A stretch of 64,000 nt of DNA, taken from NCBI GenBank assembly GCA_001579985.1, contig LRSR01001232.1, positions 1 through 64,000 of the forward strand, read 5' to 3'. Positions 1-11,700 of this stretch are shown here, in pieces. This DNA is from Hypsibius dujardini (taxonomy: Eukaryota > Tardigrada > Eutardigrada > Parachela > Hypsibiidae). The notes beneath the pieces are model-generated. The model searched no databases, was not told the DNA's origin, and saw only the letters and a program-made list of their open reading frames with translations. The stretch's first letter is position 1. Every line of letters starts with the position of its first letter. Made by a program: the position numbers and the translations under genes.

Positions 1-222
1 TCAAAACCCATCAAAAACCCATCAAAAACCCATCAAAACCCATCAAAACCCATCAAAACCCATCAAAACCCATCAAAACCCATCAAAACCCATCAAAAAC
101 CCATCAAAACCCATCAAAACCCATCAAAACCCATCAAAACCCATCAAAACCCATCAAAACCCATCAAAACCCATCAAAACCCATCAAAACCCATCAAAAC
201 CCATCAAAACCTATCAAAACCT
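1..222. repeat. 10-base tandem array, unit TCAAAACCCA
   Basis: About 22 head-to-tail copies of TCAAAACCCA occupy the left edge. A few copies near the start have an extra A (11 bases), and the last two copies change CCC to CCT before the array dissolves into unique sequence near 220. On the other strand the unit is TGGGTTTTGA, so the G-rich strand runs toward the left edge. That is the orientation expected of telomeric DNA at the left end of a chromosome, although the unit is not the canonical TTAGGG. It could equally be an ordinary satellite, because I cannot tell whether base 1 is a contig end. Confidence 0.95.
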
Positions 223-689
223 ATAGTTGAGCGACTCGCCTGATTTTGTTCACCGAAAGGTTTCCAAGAAAAACAGCTTTTGGACACATACTTTCCATAC
301 CAGTGGGGACATTTACCAGACCTGGAAAACTTGGGATGTCCGACCTTTGATCAACTGACACAACTGAGGAAGACGACATTAAACAAAACCGTTGTCTTCG
401 GGCAATGGCTACATGAGTCACCAACATCGTTGCCACAATCAGACTTAACGGCTCACTTTGGAATTTGGAAAGTATTGAACGGAAGGTTCCGATGGCGCTA
501 TATGTTCCTCTTCGTTTTTTTGGACTATTAATTAGGATTCGGGAACCGTGTTGTGCTTACAGCTAAAAAAAACCATAATGTCATCCAGAATTATATCGTG
601 TGATGCGAGTTAGGTTAAAAAAATGGTTCAGCTGTTCTTTTCACAGTGGAAAGTAATAAAAAAAATTGAGCCGCAAAAATGATCAAGAT
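223..689. other. no recognisable gene
   Basis: Between the tandem array and the polymerase fossil there are only short open frames on both strands (up to about 83 codons). I recognise no family in them, and I see no clear repeat. Confidence 0.5.
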
Positions 690-3560
690 ATTGAGAATTG
701 TTACCATGAACTGCAAAAACCAATAAAACACTAGTCCGCACAAAAACCGAACGGGATAGTAGGATGACCATTCGAAATGACACGTTTTTTGTAGTAGAAG
801 CGGCTTCTTCATTGTCTGAACCTCCCTAATGGCCACGCCTTTGATATCGCAATGTAAGTTCCGCAGCGGAACGGCAATGGTCGATTCCTTCTCATCCAAC
901 AAGTGCAACAAGTGCGGGAAAACAGATTATACCCTCCGTCTCACCGTTCAAAATGAAGCCCTTGGATTTGCTCCTGTGCTTACCCTCGTTGGTACGGTAG
1001 GCATAGCTCCTATCAAAAGTTAATGAAAGTTTCAATTTTTGATTATTGAGCAAGAAATATTCTTACTTGGCTCCCAAAGAAACAAACTCTTTAATGTGTT
1101 GTCCAGGCTTAAATTCGCTGACTAGATCTCCCAAATAGTGCCCGGCCATAACGACCCTATCCGAAAAATGTACGAAAAATTGTACAAAAGAATTTACGCA
1201 AAATTGTTGGAATAAAATGTACGAAAAACAAATTACCGAAAAACTATTGCGAAATAACTTGGAGACGCTCGAAGCTGGCAATTTTTCTGGCCTTCTCCTC
1301 GTCCGTCACCTACAAAAGAAAAAATCCTTGGCAGACAGTCCCCGATAACCGAAATCAACCTTGCTGGGGAACGGTGTGACCCCTTTGCAGTTCTTCGAAC
1401 GGTTGAAGCGGTGCGGAAAGTCACCCTTGCTCACGTCTTAAAGCGTTGCCAGGAAATCAATCAGTTTCAACGGAATTTGTTTGTAAGAACAACGAATTCG
1501 AAGGTTAATGCTCAAGGTTGGATTCCAAATGTCCATCTGCATGATCTTGGTTCCGTTCGTTATCTTCTTTTGCGGGATGATGGCATTGGCAAGGCACCAT
1601 TTCAAGATGAACATTCCGTCAAAGCCCTAGTCACACAAAAATATGTATCCAAACTCAAGTACTTACACTAAAATTATGGGCAATGAGTATACATTTGTGA
1701 AACTGCGGACTGATGAGAAGCTTGCAAAGCTCGTCGCTGATGTCTCTTCAAATCTGCTCGTTCTATTTGGGAAAGTACACACATTCACCGAAACTATTCT
1801 GAACGACCTACAATCGAACAAATTACTCAGATCACAATTTCAGTATCTGCACACGAAATCCATACTGCAAGATTGGGGATCAATGTTCCGTCCGCTGAAG
1901 TAAACGTCTCCAGATCAAAGTACAAGAATTCAATCTCTCGATGCCTCTTACGTTGTGCTGGACTGAAGTTAATGGGCTTGATGTTGCATTGGTGATCTCC
2001 CGGTATGACATGAATCTTGCAGTTCTTGAAAAAAATTTCTGTAAATTTAAAGTAACCGGCTAAAGAAACTGTAATCTTACCACCCCATTGGTGCTTCGCT
2101 CCCTTCTCACCATGCTGAAGAGAAAATGTCTTGCGGCAATTTTGGCATTGCTAAATCTGGTTGCAAAAATTCAGATTCTCCATTCCGTTGTTTTTAGATC
2201 CACCAGCCGTCGTGGCCAAGTGGTGATCGAAACAGCTTTGGCCAGGGCACTTGATGAAGTGCCCTGGCCAAAGCGATGATGAAAGAGTTCATTTCTTTCG
2301 GACAATTTTGACGGAGGCATATCTGACACATGAACTGACATCGCTGGAGTGTGCATTGATTGTACCCCTTGTCGCATTTGTGGCACCAGTAACTCCGCCG
2401 AAAGAAGGGAGCGCTGGGGCAGAATTAGTGGTTTCTCAGTAGCTTCGCTCTTGTAGATTATTCCCTTTCCGTTGGTGAAACTCAGCACTGTGATTTGGTA
2501 CCCGGGAAAAATTGCCTCGATTTTCGGAAGGTCTGCCAGTGTGTATGGACCTATGATGTCTGTGATCCACGCTAGCCGAACGAGCTCCAATGCAGCTTTC
2601 ATTTGTGAGCCAAGCATTGGGCCGGTAGCCTGACCCAAGGTTTTTTAGACCCACATTCCGTTTTTCCGCGACTCTGGAGTGGATTCATCAATGTCAGCGT
2701 GAGCCTCCGCCATCACCAATGCTCGGGCCATGCAGAGTCTGTCCTCGTTCTTAATTTGAAAAACACACCGCAAACGTTTCACTTGCTGACTGATCAGATC
2801 ACTGCCTCCAGGAATGCAGCCTCCACCGTGAAGTTTTGCTTTTTTAACCCGAACTGGGAAGTTGTCGGTCAGGTTGAACTGTTCATGGGACATCATACAC
2901 GCTCCACTTCCGCCATCAAACGTTCAATACTCAGCTGCGATTTTATGATGGGAGGACACCAGATGGGACGCCCTAAAGTGCTGCCCAACATATTTCATCG
3001 CCGGCAGCATCTGACAGAACATGATCACGGACGTCTTGTGAAACGGCCACAACGACATCGAGTTTTCGATTCGCTGGAACGTCTTCCAATCCATGGGTCG
3101 TGATGTTGTAACAGTCAGAAATAGTATCCCACTTGGCTACGCGGTGACAACTTATCCGTTCAACGTTTAGATAATGGGAAATGACCTCCGTCATATCCCG
3201 CTCGGCATCTGGTTCCCCTGTTCACTCGCATCGTTCTCAGCAAAACCGATTTGCTTGATATTTCCACCGCCCACCTGTTCAACTTCATCATCGCTGTGTT
3301 CCTGCCCGTTCAAGCCTCCGGTCACGTCATTGAGTGGCTGTTGATTCTCTGTTTCGCTACTGTCGCTCGTCACAATATCAGCGCTTGCACCCACCAGGAT
3401 CGGTTTCTGTTTGTGTTCATCCTTCTCCACCGGATCCCAACTCTCAGCACTCAGCATCCATGCATCATCTTCATACTGATCGGCCTCGAGTTGCACAAGA
3501 CTCCATGCCGCAGCCACTGTGCACATTTTGTTATCCTCCGCTTCTTGACGCTTCCGTTCC
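690..3560 (-). mobile_element. Polinton/adintovirus-type family B DNA polymerase fossil
   Basis: On the minus strand, conceptual translation of successive blocks matches the order of a protein-primed family B DNA polymerase of Polinton (Maverick) or adintovirus type. There is an acidic N-terminal region (about 3560-3190). A block with NEDRLCMARALVMAEAHAD (about 2750) follows, a hallmark of the N-terminal part of these polymerases. Next comes a cysteine-rich region near 2450-2100, then the exonuclease I segment with YFDLETF (about 1930), an exonuclease II-like segment near 1820, FPHRFNR near 1400, and the C-terminal block with GHYLGDLVSEFKPG (about 1130). A KGFILN-like segment lies near 960. 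The copy is clearly broken, with many disablements and part of the polymerase region missing, so it looks old. I did not find the terminal inverted repeats or a capsid gene, so the limits given are those of the polymerase only. Confidence 0.75.
2235..2274. repeat. perfect 18-bp stem hairpin
   Basis: GCTTTGGCCAGGGCACTT at 2235-2252 is followed by the four bases GATG and then by its exact reverse complement at 2257-2274. It lies inside the polymerase fossil, on the cysteine-rich part, and no role is known. Confidence 0.95.
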
Positions 3561-3870
3561 ATGGAGGCAGCCTTGCGTTGAAGGGTTCCATTTCCAGATG
3601 TTTCCGTGCCTTCGTCTCTGCCAGACGTGCCTGAGCTGCTTGTCGACTGGTTTCAATGAAAGACGTCTCTTCCAACATATTCTACCCATAAAAAAATGAT
3701 AAAATTTTAGGCACAGGTATTACAATGCTAAAACCTTAGTTCTTTCCCCTGATAACTACTTCGAACCCGACGATTCATACTTTGCTTGTTGACGGGCCTT
3801 TTTGTCCCAGCGTAAACACGCCATCCTTGATGGTGCTTTCGCGGACGAAACATACCACATTTCAGAAGTT

Positions 3871-3990
3871 TCCGGCGCGAGACGTTCAGGCGGCGAAATA
3901 TCCGGTGCGAGAATTTCAGACGGCGGAGAATCTGGTGCAAGAATTGCAAGCAGTGGAGTATCCGGAGCGAGAGTATCGGCTGCATTCGGA
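3871..3990 (+). repeat. 30-base degenerate tandem repeat, about 4 units
   Basis: Units start at 3871, 3901, 3931 and 3961 with TCCGG(C/T/A)GCGA-like openings, an exact 30-base period. In one plus frame each unit reads as ten residues beginning with SGAR, so the period is a multiple of three. The copies differ at several places. No protein family is recognised. It lies just upstream (on the minus strand) of the polymerase fossil. Confidence 0.75.
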
Positions 3991-4259
3991 ATTTCCAGCG
4001 ACGACGAAGGTTAATGTTTCTCACCGGGTATGATTTCTAAGTTGAAAACGGTGAAGTTTTGCTTATGTAATAAGTAGAACTTTAAACGAACCGCGTGGGT
4101 CAGGTTTAGAGATTTAACCGGGAAAAGCTAACCGGTTAAGCATCTGAACCGCGTAATAACCGAACCGAAGCAAACCGCCTGCGTAATCGGCATCCCTAAG
4201 CTGGTTTAAGCGACTACTCTTTGCGGCTTTATCCAAGCTTTCGCCCTTGACGGCAACCA

Positions 4260-5330
4260 GACGTTTTCGTCACCTACAGCAAGGCCCGTTGGGATTTGGA
4301 CGACCCAACGCCTAAATCACTGGTAGAAGTATCCGGATGGTACAAGCCAGTACTTGCCCAAAAAACTACCCCACGGCCATTAACAAGCCAATTTCTCCAC
4401 GTGACCATGTCTGGATTGGATTCATCAATGCGCAGTTTGGCTATTACAAGAATAGAAATTCTCAATATTTTGATCTGATTCACAACGATTTGGCCTTTCT
4501 CTACTGAGTAACTGACATGGCCCAAACCGAACGAATAATTGCTCTTTTTCACCACAGTCAAATCTTGGCCGCTAGTGAACTTGGCTTACCGGAGTGTTAC
4601 GCAGTACGTGCCGCCTCCTCTTCTGGTCTATTGAAAAAATGTGTACCGATCAATGTTAAGTTTGGCGTAAAAACTGAACGCTGTGATCAACAACCTGACT
4701 GGGCAATCGCACTATCGAACTGGACCGCAAAACATTACGTAATCGTTCACCCGGTTTCTGGAAAGACTAAATTGCCAATTTTGACGGAAATTGGTACGAG
4801 TATCGCAGTTTCGTTTGGCAACCCATTGCGCCAACAAATTATCTGGAAACAGTACAACTATTTTTTTAATTTGATACCGAAATGGATCGTGCTGAAAATT
4901 ATTTAAATACAATAGCTGATTCTGATCATCGCAAATTATATTCCACGTTGAGAGAGTTCAGCGGTTTACTGGAGGCCAATCAGGTGATCACGGTTCATGA
5001 GTTTATTGAAACTACAAAGACTGACGTGTCTGCCCCTCCTACCCTAACCTTGTTTCAGTAAGTCAAATACGCTATGACTGGCTTGGTCTCTTTTATTATA
5101 CTGCTTGGTCATGTCTACTGTTGCTGCACTTGGACTCGCTGCTGTCGCTCCAAACTGGTTCTGCTTCGTTTCTTAACGTCTCGCCGCTCTCGTGGTCGTT
5201 ACCAATCTGCTGCTCAAAGTATTGATGAACCTACCAAACATGAGGTCGTTTGCTTTACTGAAGTTATTCCTTTGACTTCCTTTACTCAACCTGCTGCCAT
5301 AGTTTTTCAACGTCACCGGTTAAAGTAACA
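4260..5330 (+). mobile_element. possible virus-like ORF remnant with membrane anchor
   Basis: Consecutive plus-strand frames cover 4260-5330. Near 5074 a hydrophobic stretch, MTGLVSFIILLGHVYCCCTW, is followed by basic and cysteine residues and a short hydrophilic tail. This resembles the membrane anchor and cytoplasmic tail at the end of an envelope or fusion glycoprotein. I do not recognise the upstream part. The element is broken, and its link to the neighbouring polymerase fossil is only by position. It could be an unrelated host membrane exon. Confidence 0.25.
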
Positions 5331-7228
5331 GCTCTTCAGTGCCAGGCCGATCACGTTTTTGATAGTCAACGGACGAGTTCATCACCCATCAGGTCAATCC
5401 ACTTCGTCGGTCGTCTGAATTTCGTCTTATTCTGTCGCCGCGCTCTTTATCAACACTAGCAATTACTCCTTTGGACACCTGCCCACTCATGTCTCGCCGA
5501 CCACGCTCTACTGTTATGGAATTGGTACCGTCTTGTGTATCTTGCCCGATTTCGGTGATGGGTTTAAGTTTTCGTAAATCTATCCTTTTGTGCCTAGTTT
5601 CTTCCTTATAACTAACCGCTTGGGTGTATTGTATTGTTATTTCAAATTAACCGCTGACAGTTCAACTAACAATAAAATATTAATCAAAAAATAAGGAGGA
5701 AAAAATGAAATGCCAGAAAATGTTGATCTTGTTTAAAACAATAAATAAAATCTAACTATTACCAACCTTCCGGCCAAAAGATAAGCACGGGCCAAGTATA
5801 TATCATGGCTACCGAAGTTGTATTTTGTGTTTTATTTCAGCCTACCGAAATCAATTAGACAGGCTGAAAGTGAATGTGAAACTGTGAAATTGGACAGGAC
5901 CAGACTTGGGAACACAGAAAAGAAAAGAATCGACTTCGCTTGTCAGAAAAAAGAATTGATGCCCATTGTGTTACCCAAACCGATTAAAAGAAAAAGAAAC
6001 AAAAATCTGAGAAAAGATCGCATGTGCGACTTTCTTTTCAATGTTGTCTCTTTTCTTTGTTGTTTTGCTAAGAGTGTCTACATTCACTATTTCGTCACAT
6101 ACGGATTCTTCTAAATTGGCTTTGGGATTTTTTTGCATTTCACGTTCTTTCTCTTTAACTGGCTTTTTTCATATAATTAAATTTTCTGCATTGCGTTATT
6201 TGTTCTTGAGTTTCATTATATTCTGTTTCACTCCATCAATCATGGCCCACTGTTCGACTCCCTTCGACAGTAATGATACCCCACCGAAGCTGGTCATTGC
6301 CAACTCCCTCTCTGTCTCTTCAACCAAACCCTAGCAAAATTACCATTTCGAGCTCTCCGAGTCCCCTTTCATCAGGTCCCGACTCTTTTATCGTGGATGA
6401 TAATAGCATGCCTGTTCAACTCGTTATGCTGGTTCCCGTCCCGTCTGCTACCGTCCACCAACGTTCTCCTTCACCTGAATTTTCACCTCCCTACGATCTC
6501 TGAACCTAAACGCGGTTTTCGCTGTCATAAGTACCGTCCTGACCAACCTTTAAGCCCAGCTTCTGCGCGCTGCATTCGTGACGTCATCTCACATTATCAC
6601 TCTTCGGACTTCATCCTCGCCCTTTTAGTTTTAAATATTCTTAATATGTTTCTTAAGTAGGAGGGAATGTCGCAACTAGATATTCCATTGAGTAACTATT
6701 ATCAATATCATAAGTAATCCATTATGTCTTAATCGTCGTTTTCCAGTAGCTACTTGCAAATGCAATGTCTAAAATGCAAAAATCGTACGACAAGATTTGC
6801 GTCCAAGAGAAAAACCGAAAGAGTAATGTTGTAAACTGAACTTGCGATGCCTGTCGGCAGTACGCCTCGTTTTAGAAAACAAGAATTGTTATTTATCTAC
6901 TATTTGTAAGAGCTATACCATGTGTAGTATAAGTAACTTCAATGTGAATTCTTCTGCTTCCACTAACTAACTCATTAAGCTGCATTACCCTAAAGTCAAA
7001 CAAATTAGAATATAACAATAACCGATCTGGTCAAAATTTCCAACTATTTTAACCGGGTGCTGGAAAGCCGAACCGATTCTTAGATTTTCTCAATAGTAGT
7101 ACACGGGCTGTGTCACTTGAGAAAAAACCAGCTGAATGGCGGGCCGGACAGTGAGGCGACTGGTTTCTGTGGTGGTGCTGGCCTACCAATTTAGTAAGCC
7201 GCCTGATCCACAAGCAATTAAGCCGAGT
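5331..7228. other. unassigned AT-rich region with short ORFs
   Basis: There are short plus-strand frames of up to about 98 codons, with a Ser/Pro-rich stretch near 6270-6500. A purine-rich run, AGGAGGGAATGTCGCA, lies near 6660. The last resembles the junction between an internal region and a 3' LTR of a retroelement, but I find no second LTR copy in the window and make no element call. Confidence 0.3.
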
Positions 7229-7477
7229 TTAGGAAAAGCAGCTACGAAAAAGGTTTGGTAAGAAAGAATGAGAGTAATCGGGAATCATCCCAACAATTAA
7301 CGTCCTCTTCCCAGTAATATTATGAGTGAGATAAGGCTTAGTCCGGAAAGCAGATAGTATAGGGCGATGGGACAGTCGGACGAAACGGCCATTCCGGTAG
7401 GTGCTACTGCTGCTACTTGCCGCGTTGGGCATGTGTGTCTTTCCATGTGCCGGCGTTTCTGTCTGTCTGCCGGATTG

Positions 7478-7511
7478 CTCGTTTGTCTGTCTGTCTGTCT
7501 GTCTGTCTATT

Positions 7512-7580
<69 letters not shown>

Positions 7581-7830
7581 GTCTGTCTGTCTCTCTGTCT
7601 CTCTGTCTCTCTATCTGGCCGACTGCTTTCATTACTGTCTGCCTGTTCGTTTTGTCTGCCGGACCTGTTTACCTGTCTATCTGCATGTCTTTCTAGCTGC
7701 CCATCCGTCCGTCTCTCTGCCTGCCTGTCTGTCTGTCTGTCTGTCTGTCTGTCAGTCGGTCGGTCGGTCGGTCGGTTGGTCGGTCGGTCGGTCGTTCGGT
7801 CAGTCAGTCTGTCTGTTTGTCTATGTTTGT
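7478..7830. repeat. GTCT/CTGT microsatellite with a GGTC sub-array
   Basis: Long runs of (GTCT)n occur at about 7485-7615 and 7725-7755, with interruptions between them. The array then changes to (GGTC)n at about 7755-7800. Because a 4-base unit gives period-12 reading, all three frames on both strands stay open for a long way (Cys-Leu-Ser-Val on plus, Asp-Arg-Gln-Thr on minus). The long ORFs here are artefacts of the repeat. Confidence 0.97.
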
Positions 7831-7889
7831 CTGTCTTTTTTTCTGCTTGTCTTGGTGCAGTATCGTTTTTGCGGAAGTCCAAGTTCTAT

Positions 7890-8070
7890 TTTATTCCAAG
7901 TAGGGGTAAATTAGCGGGGGTGCTATTGGACCCCTAGTGACGCATACAGGTAGGGGTAAAATAGCCGGGATTCTATTTTACCCCAGGTAGGGGTAAAATA
8001 GCCGGGGTGCTATTTGGCCCCATACACAGCAAATAGGGGTAAAATAGCTGTAGCCGTAAAATAGCCACTT
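7890..8070. repeat. degenerate palindromic minisatellite, core TAGGGGTAAAATAG
   Basis: Four spaced copies of TAGGGGTAAAATAG or a close variant begin near 7902, 7951, 7987 and 8034. They are joined by CCGGGGTGCTATT-like linkers that end in the reverse complement of the core. The second copy folds perfectly: GGGGTAAAATAG at 7953-7964 and CTATTTTACCCC at 7973-7984, with an 8-base loop. I see no coding potential. Confidence 0.85.
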
Positions 8071-8739
8071 CGATTTTGTTTTACTTTTAAAAATTGTTGC
8101 ATTGGTGAAATTTTCTAGATTACATTTAAAAAAATTATGGCTATCCAGATCTGTAAGGTCCGGCCATAATCTATACGATCGATACCGATTATCATTTTAT
8201 TTTACTTTCTGATTTTCCTCACTTTGCGAGACCGCCGTGTCTGTCCGTAGACCTATGGTGTGCTTCTTGTTAACATCCTCTTTGGCTTTACACTTGGCAC
8301 GCCATGAGTCGTTTCAAATCCGATGCTTTTCTCCGTACCAGTTTGGGTAATTCTCCGTCATCCAGTGTTTCTTTGTTTGTTTCTTTTTGTTCTACTTAGG
8401 TTTTCCAGAACATCTATGTCAAATGTTATTCTTCGAAGACGAGAAAAAACGCAGTCCTTTTATGATCTGCCAATCGCCAACGAGTCAGTCATTGCCTCTG
8501 CTTGCGCTGCACAGCCATGCAGCTTTTTTGAGAAATTCATAAACCTTTAACATTTTTGTTTACGGCGATGGTGCGGATCTAGCTTCTTCTAATGTGTGCT
8601 CGAAGTTTGCTCCCAAAATCAGGACTAAGAAAGCTGATTACCAGTAACAGAAGCTTTGAAGACTAGAACGGTTGTTTTACGTGGACCATTATATTTCTGT
8701 TACCATCTGCGTCTTGCAATGACCCTAGCTTCCGACGCC

Positions 8740-11700
8740 ATGATGGGGTAAGCTGAATTATTGAATCTTGCTTAGCCTTGTCAGGAAAATGTATGTAGTT
8801 TTGTGACAAGGAAAAGCAGGCTATCTAACACTGCTACCGCGCACATGTCAATCAATCTGTTGCGAGAATTCGGTGTATATTACTCATGGCGTCCCCTTCA
8901 TCCTCGTGATTGATTGATGTGTCACATAGCTGAGGAACTTAAGAAATATGACGCACGACCAAAGGGCCCACCTAAGGATATTGTAATAAGTGACTTCAGT
9001 CATCCCGTTCGAGGTATTGGGATATGCAAAGTGCAACTTGCAGCAGTAACAAAAGTACCATGACCTCCGTTTTGGAGAAAACATATTCCACACTCCACAG
9101 CGTCAATGTATTTCTAAGTCATCCACATCCATTCACATTCAGGATCGATACTCAAACAGTAATCGTACCGTATGTACTAGTAGATATCGCCATACGCCAT
9201 TCAATACTCACAAGTTAGTTGGCATTTGCTACACTCCCACAGTCCAGCGATAAGGAGAATAGCTTCATTTGAAACGTACAGAAATAATTTGGGAGTCAGC
9301 GGCGAGCTGCTTTATAACAAAGTGTACCATAGAGAATTTGATTTATGTGCAATGTTTCTTTGGAAATTTTATCTGGGTGACGATGACAGAATATGGCTCC
9401 AGTACAATACGCCTCACTAAATACTTTTCACACGATTCACAAATCGTATGACTGCGTTGTGACTGCATTGCGATTATGAGTTTTTTATTATATCAACCTG
9501 AGGCGCGCCCGGGAACGAACTACCAGCGCCCTTCTAGGTTCAAACAATAATTTAGCATCGCAGACCTTTTTTGAATTCGAATTTCTTAAAAAAATTTTGC
9601 TCAAGTTTCCCTGCTGAAAATTTTTTGCCCGTCTTTCCCCTGGAACTTCGCGCCTGAAACGTGGGCGGACAGGCGCTCCTCTCTCCTCACTGGCACTGTA
9701 ATTCTGAAAGACTACAATACATTGTGGGACAGCCCGTAAACTACTTCTCCCCCTAGTCATACTTTTACATAAATGGAATATTATCGCCAATATGCACGTG
9801 TTTCCGGGCCCATCTATTCTGTTCCATTGAAGCCATATTAAGTGAGAGAAACAAATGAAAGCCCGAGTGATTGAGAATTACTTGATTCACGAGATGTAAA
9901 AGTCCCTATAAAAACTTAAAACGCAAACGACGCTGAATGCATGTCATCCGTGCAATCCAATAGCTGAAGTTGGTTGTACTCAGTCGATATTTTCCGTCGC
10001 AGCAAAAGCTTCTCCCAATCCAAGCTTCCTGTCGAAACAAGTCTCGCATCGACTCGGCATCCCTTTTGGGCGGTGGTGTCTCACGTTCCCCTCTCTCTCT
10101 CCTTTTAACCGTCCTTGTTCTATCCCTTCTCGGCTATAAGACACTCCGCCACTGCATGCTCCAACTAGTGTTTGCTAACTTGAACCAGGGCTGTTCCACA
10201 CGAGTGTCGGGCTTCCATCTAGTACTGTAGAATCTTCCCTTCTCCCTTGGCCATGCGTACCCTGGTTGGTGTGCCCGTGCTAACGGTCTTAAGCGCGATT
10301 TTGAATGTGAGGCACACAAGCTTGCAGAAATCCGGTATGCAAACGCCTGTCCTTTCTATCGCAGGGACTATGGAGTATTGACTAAAAAAATAGACGGGAG
10401 TTTTTATTTCCTTTCCGGGCAAGAGTGAAAACTAGCCTGGTAAATGAAGGATAAATCGGCAATCATTAATGCATTGGCGAGATTTCAGAGCAATCGTGAA
10501 TTTATTTCTGCTTTAACTGAACGTTGCCGATTGATTTCGGCGCGCTTGCTGCCTTTCCTTGTGTATTACATGTGGGAACATCTACAGTATGTCGATTGCC
10601 TGTTCGCATCACACATTCAGTCCCAGAAAGTCTTTTACATTTTAATAAACCCTACCCCGTAAAAGACTGGCTTGAAAGTTGACTTTGTGCCATCAGATAT
10701 TGAGTCTTCATACACTTCCGTGGCATAAGTTTGTAGATTGTATGCTCATGCCCCTGTGATTGATCCTGGATAATCATCGCACTATATGCAATCACTTGCA
10801 GCGAGACAGACAATGATTATGGAAATGAACAAGTCGGTATCTGGGTTCCTGAGTGAAAATGTTTCTTCCACGACGAGCTCCCCGCACTTTTCTGCCAGTA
10901 ATAATAGTTATCTTCCATCCTCCTCTTCCATTTCATCAATAGGCCATCAAAAGGGTCACCAAGATGTATGGTATGTCTGTCGATCTCCTTGTTTGAGTGC
11001 ATAATCGTACGTGTCACGCAGTCTTCTTACGGCATCTTTCGTCATGAGACAGCTCTTACCTAACCCTATCGTCAAATGATCCGTGTGATTGGGGCTAAAC
11101 GTTTTATGGCGTGCCGCAATCTTTTTGCCATGGTCTATGGAATCCCCCTTCCGTGGCCACAGTTATATGTCCTTTTATCTCTGTACAAGTAGGATATTGT
11201 GGTGATATACTACTGGTACAAACTATAGCGTGTGATTGCATATCAGTCAATCCGCAGTTCTATTTAAAAAAAATATGAATTTTTTCTCACGCAACTCTTA
11301 ACGGTTGTGAGATCATCATCACTGAAAACAGACACAGGCTTGTATTTCCCCATAAAAAAAAGTCCAGCACCGAAACGGTACAGAAGTTCTGGAGGCATTT
11401 GGGTAGTGTGTTTGTTTGCTTTAGCACGGCGGACGTGAAAATAACCCACAACTGGGAAGTATTAATTTAACAAAATTAACTGGCTTAGAACACAGTCGAG
11501 TCAAGTACTGTAGATTGAGGCCATTCCATTTGCGTTTCCTGCCGGAGTCCCTTATTAAAAGCTCATTCACGCATCCGGGCTTCCTCCCCGCATGTGGGCT
11601 GTAACCTAATTGGTCTTCTCTGTTTTTGCAGGGAACAGCCACTTCTCAGTGTCAAAGTAAGTTATGACCGTTACACGCGTCCTCTTTTTCTTTTTCACAG

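Noticed and set aside
1-222. CRISPR array
   Set aside because: The repeats are contiguous 10-mers without spacers and the DNA is eukaryotic.
2645-3103. Plus-strand 134-codon ORF opposite the polymerase fossil
   Set aside because: The minus strand carries the family motifs here, and the plus frame has no match.
6655-7100. Possible 3' LTR starting TGTCGCAACTAG after a purine-rich tract
   Set aside because: I found no second copy in the window and no recognisable retroelement polyprotein beside it.
7229-7937. Long ORFs of 109 to 217 codons on both strands, Cys-Leu-Ser-Val or Asp-Arg-Gln-Thr repeats
   Set aside because: They are the translation of a GTCT microsatellite, which is open in all frames. 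No start context, introns or flanking domain supports a protein.
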